Shown one piece after another: positions 1-8,900 of a DNA stretch of 10,739 nt. The number at the start of each line of letters is the position of its first letter. Within the stretch, counting starts at the first letter, position 1. Source of the DNA: Desulfobacteraceae bacterium (GTDB taxonomy: Bacteria > Desulfobacterota > Desulfobacteria > Desulfobacterales > Desulfobacteraceae); NCBI GenBank assembly GCA_022712835.1, contig JAFLJU010000022.1:1-10739 (forward strand). The letters run 5' to 3'. Position numbers and translations under genes: made by a program. Below the pieces are notes generated by a model. It did no database searches and was not told the origin of the DNA. It worked only from the letters and a program-made list of their open reading frames with translations.

Positions 1-1
1 T

Positions 2-550
2 CATACGGCCCGGGGACTTTACCGGGAACGCATCATGACTGAAATATTCAATGCCTACATGGATGAACCCCTGGCCATTAAAAAAGATGTCATGAATTAT
101 GTGAACATGATTATCGGCATTGATGCCGAGCACCTGGGACCAGATCTCATGTGGAAATACAAGGATCCCCAGACCGGCGAGTTGAGGGCTTTAAAAATCG
201 ACGAACGCTATATTAAAAATGTTGAAGAGAGGCTGGGGTTGAAAACTGAAGAACAGCGAGCTTCTTTTAGAAATTCCATCCGAAAGATATACGGACAAAA
301 ATTGTCCGTGGATGCGAATTATGATTTCATGGACAATTTGGATCTGGTCAAGGCCATTACCGATGTGAGATTAAAATCGGATATCGCAGGGGCAGGTTCT
401 TTGATCGGGGCTTTGGCCAATAGGACGAATGAAGAAAATCAAAAGCTCTATGACCGAATGATTTTTACCATGAACGAAAAACTTGGGTATTGCCCCACTT
501 GTGCCCAGAAGACTATTGAGTATTTTTGCAGCCAGGAAGATGATAAATAA
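2..550 (+). CDS. prkA: PrkA-family serine protein kinase / AAA+ protein, C-terminal part (5' truncated by window edge)
   Basis: The reading frame is open from base 2, so only the last 182 residues are visible; the first ATG (35) is internal. From memory the segment lines up with the PrkA C-terminal domain of E. coli YeaG: KYKDPQTGEL against a YRDPDTGQL stretch, then FRNSIRKIYGQKL, then a closing NEENQKLYDRMI and GYCPTC block. The AAA+ domain lies upstream of the window. PrkA proteins are cytoplasmic AAA+ ATPases with reported Ser/Thr kinase activity (E. coli YeaG, with YeaH, in nitrogen starvation); an ATP-dependent protease role has been reported for Bacillus PrkA. The C-terminus carries CPTC (codons at 491-502) and a third Cys at 527-529, absent from YeaG as I recall it, so a metal or redox site is possible but unproven. 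It is followed by a DUF444 gene and a spoVR gene, the usual partners. The family call is firm; the biochemical activity is inferred. Confidence 0.88.
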   Translation, partial: HTARGLYRERIMTEIFNAYMDEPLAIKKDVMNYVNMIIGIDAEHLGPDLMWKYKDPQTGELRALKIDERYIKNVEERLGLKTEEQRASFRNSIRKIYGQKLSVDANYDFMDNLDLVKAITDVRLKSDIAGAGSLIGALANRTNEENQKLYDRMIFTMNEKLGYCPTCAQKTIEYFCSQEDDK

Positions 551-591
551 TTGGGTAAATAATTAGGTGAATAATTAAGTGAATAGCCGGG
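544..591. repeat. 12-bp tandem direct repeat, about four units, at the prkA stop codon
   Basis: Four consecutive 12-base units can be read: TAAATAATTGGG (544-555), TAAATAATTAGG (556-567), TGAATAATTAAG (568-579) and a degenerate TGAATAGCCGGG (580-591). The first unit overlaps the prkA stop codon TAA (548-550). Because the period is a multiple of three, the in-frame TAA is repeated in the next unit. The array fills more than half of the 78-base gap between prkA and the DUF444 gene. No function is recognised; replication slippage around the stop codon is the simplest origin. Confidence 0.8.
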
Positions 592-628
592 CAAAGAGCC
601 AATAAAAAATTAATGGGGAGACCCTATC

Positions 629-1801
629 ATGACCACACTTGATGAACTCCTTGAACGAGACAGACAAAGAGAAAAAGACGGATTCAAACGGAAAATTCGA
701 ATAGGACAAATTGTAAAGCCGGGTTCCGGCGGCAAGGAAAAGATCATTGTGGTGCCGACCACGGTTGAGGAAAAATTTGTTCATGATGAGATCATTCTTG
801 ACCAGGAACAGGGGGAAGGGGAACCCACCGGGGGGACTGGAGAAGGAGAAGAAGGCGATATCATCGGTGAACAACCGGTCCGACCCGAAGAAGGTGAAGG
901 AGAGGGAGAAGGGTCCGGAGAAGGCCCTGGAGAAGGAGAAGGCGGCGAACATGAATTTGAAGCCAACGCCTATGAACTGGGTAAGGTTTTATCCCAGGAT
1001 TTCCAGCTCCCCAATTTAAAGGACAAAGGGAAAAAAAGAAGCCTGGTCAAGTATGTTTACGATCTTACGGATAAAAATAAAGGGACAGGACAGTTTTTAG
1101 ATAAAAAAGCCACCCTTAAAAAAATCGTACAAACCAATATCATGCTGGGTCGGGTTCCGGATATATCTAATATAGATACGACCCAGTTTCTGATTTCTCC
1201 CCAGGACCTGATATACAGGATTTTATCCAGGGAAAAGGATTTTGAATCCCAGGCATTGGTGTTTTTTCTAAGGGATTATTCCGGGTCTATGGGGGGTAAT
1301 GTCACCCAGACCGTGGTTTCCCAGCATGTAATGCTCTATTCCTGGCTCATGTATCAATATGATAAACAGGTGGAAACACGATTTATCCTCCATGATACAG
1401 ATGCCAAAGAAGTTGCCGATTTTTATAAATATCATTCTTATAAGGTGGCTGGCGGCACCAAAGTTTTCACCGCATTTAAATTGGTGAATGATATCGTGGA
1501 AAGAGAGAATCTGGCCCGGGACTATAATATTTATGTCTTCCATGGCACGGATGGTGACGACTGGGACAAGGAAGGCACCCAGACCCTTGCTGAAATTGAA
1601 CGGATGATGTCATATGTGGCAAGGATCGGTATCACCATTGTGGAGCACTCCTATGTGGGTGGTAAGCAGACGGAAGTTGAAAAGTACTTGAGGTCTTCTG
1701 GCATACTGGACAAAAACAAAGCGTTTATCAAGCTGGATGTGATGGGTGAAAATGTGGATGATTCAAGAATTATCCAGGGCATTAAAAATTTAATTTCCTA
1801 A
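629..1801 (+). CDS. yeaH: DUF444 family von Willebrand A protein (YeaH/YhbH type)
   Basis: This 390-residue protein is close in length to Bacillus YhbH and E. coli YeaH. The N-terminal ~55 residues are highly charged. Residues ~60-108 form a Gly/Glu/Pro-rich low-complexity linker, at the place where YeaH has its Gly-rich stretch. Then follow the family motif QLPNLK and a C-terminal VWA-like domain. The MIDAS metal site is visible as D216-Y-S218-G-S220, followed by HDTDAKEVADF, a GGT loop and TDGDDW (T307-W312), all matching YeaH blocks. YeaH is a partner of the PrkA kinase YeaG in the E. coli starvation response; its molecular role is not settled, and an adaptor role for a AAA+ protein is an inference by analogy with other MoxR/VWA pairs. 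Start 629 is supported by GGGGAG (615-620) eight bases upstream. It follows prkA by 78 bases and is probably co-transcribed. The family is firm and the role tentative. Confidence 0.93.
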   Translation: MTTLDELLERDRQREKDGFKRKIRIGQIVKPGSGGKEKIIVVPTTVEEKFVHDEIILDQEQGEGEPTGGTGEGEEGDIIGEQPVRPEEGEGEGEGSGEGPGEGEGGEHEFEANAYELGKVLSQDFQLPNLKDKGKKRSLVKYVYDLTDKNKGTGQFLDKKATLKKIVQTNIMLGRVPDISNIDTTQFLISPQDLIYRILSREKDFESQALVFFLRDYSGSMGGNVTQTVVSQHVMLYSWLMYQYDKQVETRFILHDTDAKEVADFYKYHSYKVAGGTKVFTAFKLVNDIVERENLARDYNIYVFHGTDGDDWDKEGTQTLAEIERMMSYVARIGITIVEHSYVGGKQTEVEKYLRSSGILDKNKAFIKLDVMGENVDDSRIIQGIKNLIS

Positions 1802-1855
1802 CGCTTGTCGCAACCGATTTTATTTTTTAAAGTGATTGGGTTGTGTAAACCAAAA

Positions 1856-1862
1856 AGGCAGG
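1856..1862 (+). promoter_or_regulatory. Ribosome binding site deciding the spoVR start
   Basis: AGGCAGG lies five bases before ATG 1868. The alternative in-frame TTG at 1805, only three bases after the yeaH stop, has no purine-rich sequence upstream (the preceding bases read TTTCCTAACGC). This supports the start at 1868. Confidence 0.65.
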
Positions 1863-1867
1863 TATCT

Positions 1868-3523
1868 ATGGAACTTGTGAGTCAACATGTCAAAGGTATT
1901 ATGGAAGAATGCAAGGTTCGCGCCCGGGATGCGGGCTTGTGCTTTGATAACGAGACCCTTGAATATATTGTTACCAACCGGGATATGATTGATCTGAGTC
2001 CAAAGATTATGATCCCCACCCTGTATGACTATTGGGTTCATGACGTAAGGGTATTGTCCGGCAAGGGCATGTATGAGGCTTACCCCTCCAACCCTTACGA
2101 AACCGTCATCAACACGCGGCCAGCCATTTCCTTTTATAATGACAACAACCCGGATTGGCTCAATGTCATGATTTTTTACCATGTTCTGGGGCATATCGAT
2201 TTTTTTCAGAACAATCTGTTTTATAAAAACACCTGGGATGTTGATCTCACAGGGCAAGCACTGGCCGATAAACGCCTGATTGCAAACTTACGTTCTGAAA
2301 AGGGACGGTTGGTGGATTATGTAATTGAATTTTCCCGGGGGATTGATAACCTGGTGGGTTATTATCGGGAAATAAATCATATTATTTCCAAGGAAAATCA
2401 ACCCCCGGCCAATGGGGGGCAGGTCGATAAAGTGGATTACTATTTTGATGTTTTTTTACAGCAGCTGAAAGGGGTTTCCCATCATACCTATCTCAAAGAG
2501 ATTACCCGGTACAATGAGAGTCGGGAAACAAAAATAGATTTTTTTGAGTCGATCATCGCCAAATATCCGGAATTTGAAGAACTCTACAGACAAGCCAAGG
2601 CATCAGATACCCGTGATGAGCTTGATGTGATGGAATATATTATCCAACATTCCCCGTTTTTAAAATTGGATGAAAATAAATGGATGAAGACTATTATCCA
2701 AATTGTCAGGAACACCTCATTGTATTTTCAACCCCAGATACGAACGAAAATAATGAACGAAGGGTGGGCCAGTTATTGGCACGAATACATGTTCATGCGC
2801 GATGACAGAATATGTGGGCATGAAGCTGATTTTGCCAAGATTAATGCCAGCGTCACTGCCATGCCAAAGGTTGGATTAAATCCTTATGCCTTAGGTATGA
2901 GGCTTTTCCAACATATTGAAGAGATGGAGGATAAGGGATGTTACTCCTTTGACTATTATTTCCAGAAGGATGAAATTAAAAAACAAAAATACAATACTCA
3001 AAAAAAATCAGGTGGCCCTTATATTTTCAAAATCAGGGAAAACATGAACGATTTTACTTTTATAAATCGCTATATAGACCAGGAGTTTTTAACCAAACAT
3101 CATTTATTTGTATCGGGTAAACGATTTAACCAAGAACGCGTGTCCTGGGAATATTATATAAAATCTAAACGAGCAGAAGATTACAAACAGATGGTCATCG
3201 ACACCCTTTACCATCCGCCGGAGATTCGGGTGGACAAGGAAAATAGTGTCAAAGGAGTTCTTTCTTTAAACCATTTGTTTGAAGAAAAACCTCTGAAACG
3301 TGATTTTCTTGAAAATACCATGATCGGTATAGAATACCTTTGGGGTGGCCCTGTTCATTTGGATACCAGTGAACCTTTGGCAGAGGATAAGAAGTCGACC
3401 AATTATTCCAATTTCTGGGATCCATCGGGGCCGACCCCCAAAACCCAGGAACCCAAAAAGATAGAATGGAAGAGAATGCGCTATGTGATGGAAAATCGTA
3501 AACTGCATAAGCGGGAGCTATAG
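1868..3523 (+). CDS. spoVR: SpoVR family protein (YcgB-like)
   Basis: With the start at ATG 1868 the product is 551 residues, somewhat longer than E. coli YcgB (about 510). It opens with the typical SpoVR N-terminus MELVSQHVKGIMEECKVRAR, which is why I prefer this start over TTG 1805; the extra 21 residues that TTG would add do not look like family sequence. Recognisable blocks are IMIPTLYDYWVHDVR, NTRPAISFYNDNNPDW, H105-VLG-H109-IDFFQNN, ADKRLIANLRSEKGR, and the hallmark NEGWASYWHE (297-306). The conserved His and Glu residues suggest a metal-dependent fold, but no activity is established for the family. SpoVR was named for spore cortex formation in Bacillus, yet homologues are widespread in non-sporulating proteobacteria, usually beside prkA and yeaH, as here. 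No signal peptide or membrane segment is evident, so it is probably cytoplasmic. It ends six bases before the next gene, which points to translational coupling. Confidence 0.94.
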   Translation: MELVSQHVKGIMEECKVRARDAGLCFDNETLEYIVTNRDMIDLSPKIMIPTLYDYWVHDVRVLSGKGMYEAYPSNPYETVINTRPAISFYNDNNPDWLNVMIFYHVLGHIDFFQNNLFYKNTWDVDLTGQALADKRLIANLRSEKGRLVDYVIEFSRGIDNLVGYYREINHIISKENQPPANGGQVDKVDYYFDVFLQQLKGVSHHTYLKEITRYNESRETKIDFFESIIAKYPEFEELYRQAKASDTRDELDVMEYIIQHSPFLKLDENKWMKTIIQIVRNTSLYFQPQIRTKIMNEGWASYWHEYMFMRDDRICGHEADFAKINASVTAMPKVGLNPYALGMRLFQHIEEMEDKGCYSFDYYFQKDEIKKQKYNTQKKSGGPYIFKIRENMNDFTFINRYIDQEFLTKHHLFVSGKRFNQERVSWEYYIKSKRAEDYKQMVIDTLYHPPEIRVDKENSVKGVLSLNHLFEEKPLKRDFLENTMIGIEYLWGGPVHLDTSEPLAEDKKSTNYSNFWDPSGPTPKTQEPKKIEWKRMRYVMENRKLHKREL

Positions 3524-3529
3524 TCTATT

Positions 3530-5842
3530 ATGGAAAAACAATCATCTTCAACAGAATCCGTGGACCAGGCCCTTGAATTGCTGAATAAGAATATAACCGA
3601 TTATCAGCGACTGAAACCAATTGCATTTCAAGAATTTTTAAATGTTCTCAATGCCAATCCGTCTCAAATTTTGCGAAATATATTTCAGTCCTTTCATGAC
3701 ATGATCAAAAGTTACGTGGATGAACCGGATGAATCTATCAGCGGCGATCTTGAAAAATTAAAGTTTACAAATTATGACTGCACAAGACTTTTTGTTGAAG
3801 ATTCGGCCAATCCTTATTTTCCGGATATGCTTTTTGCCAATCGGTTCATGAAGCAGATGGAATATTTGCGCCATGGTGCCCAGCAAAATCGCATCTATAT
3901 CTTTTACGGACCCCATGGCTGTGGGAAAAGCACTTTTTTAAATAACTTGTTAAAAAAATTTGAAAAATATGCCAATACCGAAGAAGGACTTCGCTACGAG
4001 GTGGTCTGGCGCTTGAATATCAAAAAACTACAAGACAAGGACAAATCCATGATGACCTTGTCAACCTTTGAAAAATTAATTCAATATGTTGAAACTGAAA
4101 AGGGTGCCGCCATGGGGATCAAGCCCGAAGAACTTTCACTTGGGGGCAATGATCGGGATTACATCGAGATTCCCTGTATCTCCCATGACAATCCGTTTCT
4201 GGTGATTCCAAAGGAGCAGCGGCGAAGTGTGCTGGACGAACTTATAAAAAACGATGAATTTAAGTGGCGATTGTTTACGGAAAAAGAGTATGAATGGGTA
4301 TTCAAAGAGGAGGTTTGCACCATTTGTTCCTCCATCTATCATTCGTTGATGGAGCGGTTGGGAAATCCCACAGAAGTGTTCAAAATGCTCTATGCAAGGC
4401 CCTATCATTTTAACCGGCGGATAGGCACCGGGATTTCGGTATTTAATCCAGGGGATCAGCCTCTGCAACAGAATGTTATCTCCAATGAGATGTTACAAAA
4501 TAGAATAAATGCCCTGTTCCAAGACAGCAATGTGATCAACTATATCGGGTCCAATTTTGCCAGGATCAACAACGGTATTTATGCCCTCATGGACATAAAA
4601 GCCCATAATGTCGACAGAATGGTTGAACTTCATAATATTATCTCAGAAGGGGTTCACAAGGTTGAAAATGTCGAAGAACAGGTAAATTCATTGTTTTTTG
4701 CCTTGATGAATCCTGAAGACAAACGAAACATACGTGATTTTCCCTCCTTTGATGATCGGATTCAGTATATTGACATTCCTTATGTGTTGGATGTTCAAAC
4801 AGAGGTTAAAATATATTTGAACATATTCGGCCGGCATGTTGAAGGTAGTTTTCTTCCCATGGTATTGGAAAATTTTGCAAGAATTATCATCTGTACAAGG
4901 ATTGGTAAAAAATCCTTGGCACTGGAAGAATGGATTAAAACGCCGGATAAATATAAAAATTATTGTGATGAACGGCTCATGTTGCTTAAAATGGAAATTT
5001 TTTCGGGAAATATTCCCAAATGGCTGGATGATGAGGATGTCAAAGCCCTGGATAAGAATATGTTGAAAAAAATAATTTCAGAATCGGAAATATATGGAAA
5101 AGAAGGCTGGTCGGGAAGAGACTCTATTAAAATATTTGACCAGTTTTATTCTAAATATGCCAAGGAAGATCGATTAATCAATATGCCTGATCTGTGTACT
5201 TTTTTTAAAACACTGGATGATCAACCCAAAAAAATAATTCCCCAGGGTTTTTTATCCTCTCTTTTACGCATGTATGATTATGGTATTTTACAGCAGGTGA
5301 AAGAAGCCCTCTATTATTACAATGAAGATCAGATTGCCAAGGATATTAAAAATTATATTTCCGCTGTCACAAACGAGTTGGATTCAGTGGTGAATTGTAT
5401 ATTTACAAAGGAAGAGATCCATGTGACGGAAGTCTTTCTTGAAAGTATTGAAAACAGGTTGCTGTCAGAAAATATGGATAAAAAACGCAGAGAGGACATC
5501 AGATTAGATGTATTAAAGGAATACACCACCAGAACCTTGTCCCATGAAATCATGATTGATGGGAAAGATATCCTTGAAACAAGGCTGTTTCTATCCTTGT
5601 ACGAACGTTATGTCCATAATCTGAAAAAGAAAGTATTGGAACCCTTTATCGACAATGAAAATTTTAGAAATGCCATCAAGGATTTTGATACAGACAAATT
5701 TAAGACCCATGACAAGAGAATTAAAAAAGATGTGACCTTTTTGATGGACAATCTGTCTTCCAAGTTCGGTTACACCCAGCAGGGTGCAAATGAGACCTGT
5801 ATTTATGTGATTGACAACGATCTGGCCAACAAGTTCAAGTAG
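3530..5842 (+). CDS. Second, divergent PrkA-like AAA+ protein
   Basis: This 770-residue protein is a PrkA paralogue, longer than E. coli YeaG (~644). The N-terminal block FQEFLNVLNANPSQILRN plus HDMIKSY resembles the PrkA N-terminal signature. Walker A is G127-PHGCG-K133-S-T. A C263-TI-C266 pair followed by GTGISVFNPGDQPLQQNVIS matches the region of Bacillus-type PrkA with a CPxC pair and a TFEP-like segment. INNGIYALMDIK (346-357) aligns with ANQGIMEFVEMFK of YeaG, with the first acidic residue replaced by A352. A probable sensor-1 segment is ALMNPED, and FDDRIQYIDIPYVLDVQTEVKIY matches the PrkA block after it. GWSGRDS resembles the PrkA sensor-2 region. The last ~200 residues are helical and charged and do not obviously match the PrkA kinase-like C-terminus. 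Its start lies six bases after spoVR, with GGGAG (3513-3517) rather far upstream, so coupling is likely. PrkA-superfamily membership is secure; kinase, protease or purely structural function is unknown. Confidence 0.82.
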   Translation: MEKQSSSTESVDQALELLNKNITDYQRLKPIAFQEFLNVLNANPSQILRNIFQSFHDMIKSYVDEPDESISGDLEKLKFTNYDCTRLFVEDSANPYFPDMLFANRFMKQMEYLRHGAQQNRIYIFYGPHGCGKSTFLNNLLKKFEKYANTEEGLRYEVVWRLNIKKLQDKDKSMMTLSTFEKLIQYVETEKGAAMGIKPEELSLGGNDRDYIEIPCISHDNPFLVIPKEQRRSVLDELIKNDEFKWRLFTEKEYEWVFKEEVCTICSSIYHSLMERLGNPTEVFKMLYARPYHFNRRIGTGISVFNPGDQPLQQNVISNEMLQNRINALFQDSNVINYIGSNFARINNGIYALMDIKAHNVDRMVELHNIISEGVHKVENVEEQVNSLFFALMNPEDKRNIRDFPSFDDRIQYIDIPYVLDVQTEVKIYLNIFGRHVEGSFLPMVLENFARIIICTRIGKKSLALEEWIKTPDKYKNYCDERLMLLKMEIFSGNIPKWLDDEDVKALDKNMLKKIISESEIYGKEGWSGRDSIKIFDQFYSKYAKEDRLINMPDLCTFFKTLDDQPKKIIPQGFLSSLLRMYDYGILQQVKEALYYYNEDQIAKDIKNYISAVTNELDSVVNCIFTKEEIHVTEVFLESIENRLLSENMDKKRREDIRLDVLKEYTTRTLSHEIMIDGKDILETRLFLSLYERYVHNLKKKVLEPFIDNENFRNAIKDFDTDKFKTHDKRIKKDVTFLMDNLSSKFGYTQQGANETCIYVIDNDLANKFK

Positions 5843-5894
5843 ATATTTAAGGGTGAGCCGGATTTATTACTTGATTCTTTTGAAAACTTCCATT

Positions 5895-5915
5895 AAATCA
5901 GGGCAATGATTTTTT
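5895..5915 (+). terminator. Weak stem-loop with T-run after the prkA-like gene
   Basis: AAATCA (5895-5900) can pair with TGATTT (5907-5912) around a GGGCAA loop, and the T-run continues to 5915. The stem is short and AT-rich, so it is at best a weak intrinsic terminator. It is the only candidate seen between the prkA-like gene and mfd. Confidence 0.22.
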
Positions 5916-5930
5916 ATAGGGTTTAAGTGG

Positions 5931-5978
5931 TAAATTTGCAATCAGATTAATTTGCAATCAGGTAAATTTGCAATCAGG
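5931..5978. repeat. 16-bp tandem direct repeat, three units, abutting the mfd start
   Basis: Three units are in perfect 16-base register: TAAATTTGCAATCAGA (5931-5946), TTAATTTGCAATCAGG (5947-5962) and TAAATTTGCAATCAGG (5963-5978). The core TTTGCAATCAG is identical in all three. A decayed fourth copy (TAAAGATGACAGG, 5979-5991) contains the mfd ATG itself. The AGG of unit three (5976-5978) lies five bases before the ATG and is the only Shine-Dalgarno candidate. The array could therefore affect mfd translation, or be an operator, or be a neutral slippage product. Confidence 0.85.
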
Positions 5979-5983
5979 TAAAG

Positions 5984-8900
5984 ATGACAGGTTCAATAAT
6001 TCACACAATTAATAAGAGTAAAAATAGCATTGTCACCATAGGGGGAGATGGGTCTCATAAAGCCTATCTTGCTGCAAAATTATTTGCTTCACAAACAACA
6101 CCCCTTGTGGTGATACTGCCGGATCAAAAACAAGCCCTGGGGTTTATCGACGATCTGTCTTTTTATATGTCCCAAGAAAAGGAGAAAATTCTCTATTTTC
6201 CTGGATATAATATTCTTCCTTTTAAATCGCTGTCTTATCACAGAGAAACCTCAATAAAGCGGCTTTCTGCTCTATCTAAAATCCTTGAAGCCGGGAAAAA
6301 AAAATATTTACTGGTCACCTATATTGATACCTTGCTACAGCAACTTATCCCAAAAGAAAGTATTAATGAGTTTTTAGAATTGGTCATCGTAAATGAGGAG
6401 CTTGACCGCGATCAATTGATCTTAAAGCTTGAGGCTGGCGGTTACTCAAGGGTTTCCCTGGTGGAAGACCCCGGGGAATACTCCGTTAGAGGGGGGCTCT
6501 TAGACCTGTTCTCGCCGGGTGAAAAAAATCCCATCCGCATAGAATTTTTTGGAGATATAGTAGAATCCATTCGCTATTTTTCACCCTTTACCCAGCGGAG
6601 GATTAAGGCATTAAATGAAACCGTTATATTGCCTGCCACCGAAGCCATTATTTTCAAAGAGGAGGTGCCCCATATTCTGGCACGGTTAAGGGCTGCAGGT
6701 AACCTGGCAGGCTTGAGTGCCGACCATACTAGAGAGTATGTGACGGAAACTCGAGAATTTGGCAGGTTTCCCGGTATCGAAAGTATGCTGTCCATTGTAT
6801 ATGAGCGCCTTGATACCTTATTTGATTATTTGTCCGAACAATCTGTATTTTTATTGGATTCTCCTGAAAATCTTGCAAACAAAGCCATGGAGTTTGAAAA
6901 TCAGGCCCTGCACAATTACAAAGCAGTGACAGCTGAAAATAGACTCTGCGTGAAACCTGAATCTATTTACCTGAACTGGAACCAGGTAAATGGCAATATA
7001 AAACAACACAAGCAAATTGCCTTTAAACAGATTCTGCTTGAGGCAGACAAAGCAGATTCCTCGATTCTCTCTTTTGATTATGGGGACAATTTGGAATTGT
7101 CTACCAGTTTGAAACGGCAGGGTGTTGATGAAAATCCCTTAAAACCCCTGGTGGATTGGTTTGAGAAACATTTGAGTAATCATTTGGTTGTTTTTTGCGT
7201 TATGAGTCAGGAGGTCCAGGCCAAACGGCTGACATCCCTGCTTGCCCCCTATGGAATTGCCCCCGTTTTCTGTGACTCTTTTGAGCAGTTAAAAAATCTT
7301 TCTTCCGGGGTGTATTACATTATCTCAGATCTTTCTTCGGGGTTTGTCCTGCCGGAAAAAAATCTTGCCATTGTGACGGAAAACGAGATTTTTGGTAAAA
7401 AAAGAATCCGTCGACAAAAAAGCCAGCATCGTGATTTAAAAACACAATTCATAGCGCCAGAAGAATTGAAGAACGGCGATATCGTTGTCCATATGGAGCA
7501 TGGTGTGGGAAGGTTTGAAGGCTTGTGTAACCTTAGTATTGCCGGGATCTCCCAGGATTTTATTCTGATTGAATATCAGGATGATGATAAATTGTATCTG
7601 CCCGTAGACCGAATCGAAATGATCGGTAAATATATTGGGGTGGATGGCTATAATCCGGTTCTTGATAAAATTGGCTCTAAAAATTGGATGAATTCAAAGG
7701 CCAAGGCCAAAGAGGAAGTGGAAAAACTGGCCGCAGATTTGCTGGATCTGTATGCAAGCCGCAAGGTAAACAATGGATTTGCCTTCAGTCTGCCGGATAA
7801 TTATTATAATGATTTTGAAGCTTCTTTTCCCTATGAAGAGACCCGGGATCAGCTCAAGGCCATCGATGATGTTCACCTGGATATGGAATCCAAGACGCCC
7901 ATGGATAGGCTTGTCTGTGGGGATGTGGGATACGGGAAAACAGAAGTTGCCATCCGGGCCGCCTTTAAAGCGGTAAATGACGGAAAACAGGTGGCGGTTG
8001 TGGTACCCACCACTATCCTGGCCGAACAGCACCTGATCACATTTAGGGATCGGTTTAAGAATTATCCTGTGGAAATTCAATGCCTGTCCAGGTTCAGAAG
8101 CCGCAAGGAACAACTTCAGATTTTAAAAAAGATGGATACAGGTCTTGTGGATATCGTCATCGGCACCCATCGGTTGCTGCAAAAGGATGTGGAGTTTAAG
8201 TCTTTGGGGTTGCTGGTCCTGGATGAAGAGCAGCGGTTTGGTGTCAAACACAAGGAGATCCTGAAAAAGAAGAGAAGTACCGTGGATGTGCTGGCCCTGA
8301 CCGCCACCCCCATTCCCAGAACCCTTCACCTGTCCTTGACGGGTATGAGAGACATCTCTGTCATCAGCACCCCCCCTGCGGATCGCCAGCCCATCATTTC
8401 TTATATTTCAAAATATGAAGATTCGATCATAAAGGATTCCGTGGAAAAGGAATTGTCCCGGAACGGTCAAGTTTTTTTCATCCACAATAATATTAAAAGT
8501 ATTTTTAAAATTGCCGATGAGATACAAAAAATTGTTCCCCATTCAAAGGTGGGGGTTGCCCACGGCAGGCTGTCTGAGACCGAGTTGGAAAAGGTCATGT
8601 TCCAGTTTATCAATCGAGAGATTAATGTGTTGGTCTGTACGACCATTGTGGAATCAGGGCTTGATATTCCTTCCGCCAACACCATGATCATTAATAAGGC
8701 GGAACGATTTGGACTTTCCCAGATTTATCAGTTAAGGGGGCGCATCGGCCGGGGAGACAATCAGGCCTATGCGTATCTGTTTATCTCAGATGAATCAAAA
8801 TTGTCAAAGGATGCCCAAAAGAGGCTGTCCGCGTTAATGGAATATAAAGATTTGGGGTCTGGATTTCAGATCGCCATGAAGGATTTACAGATCAGAGGGG

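Noticed and set aside
575..952. Open frame of 125 codons on the - strand
   Set aside because: It lies opposite the DUF444 gene and owes its openness to the repetitive purine-rich linker; its Phe/Ser-rich translation resembles no known protein.
1805..1867. TTG start giving SpoVR 21 extra residues
   Set aside because: There is no Shine-Dalgarno before it, the extra residues do not look like SpoVR, and ATG 1868 has both a ribosome binding site and the typical family N-terminus.
1868..3523. Evidence that the organism forms spores
   Set aside because: SpoVR, PrkA and DUF444 proteins are common in non-sporulating proteobacteria; no other sporulation gene is present.
5931..5978. CRISPR array
   Set aside because: The 16-base units are directly adjacent with no spacers and no cas gene is nearby.
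7694..8113. Open frame of 139 codons on the - strand
   Set aside because: It is wholly antisense to the conserved translocase part of mfd, with no family resemblance. The same holds for the - strand frames at 1268-1543, 1820-2257, 4136-4468 and 9064-9453.
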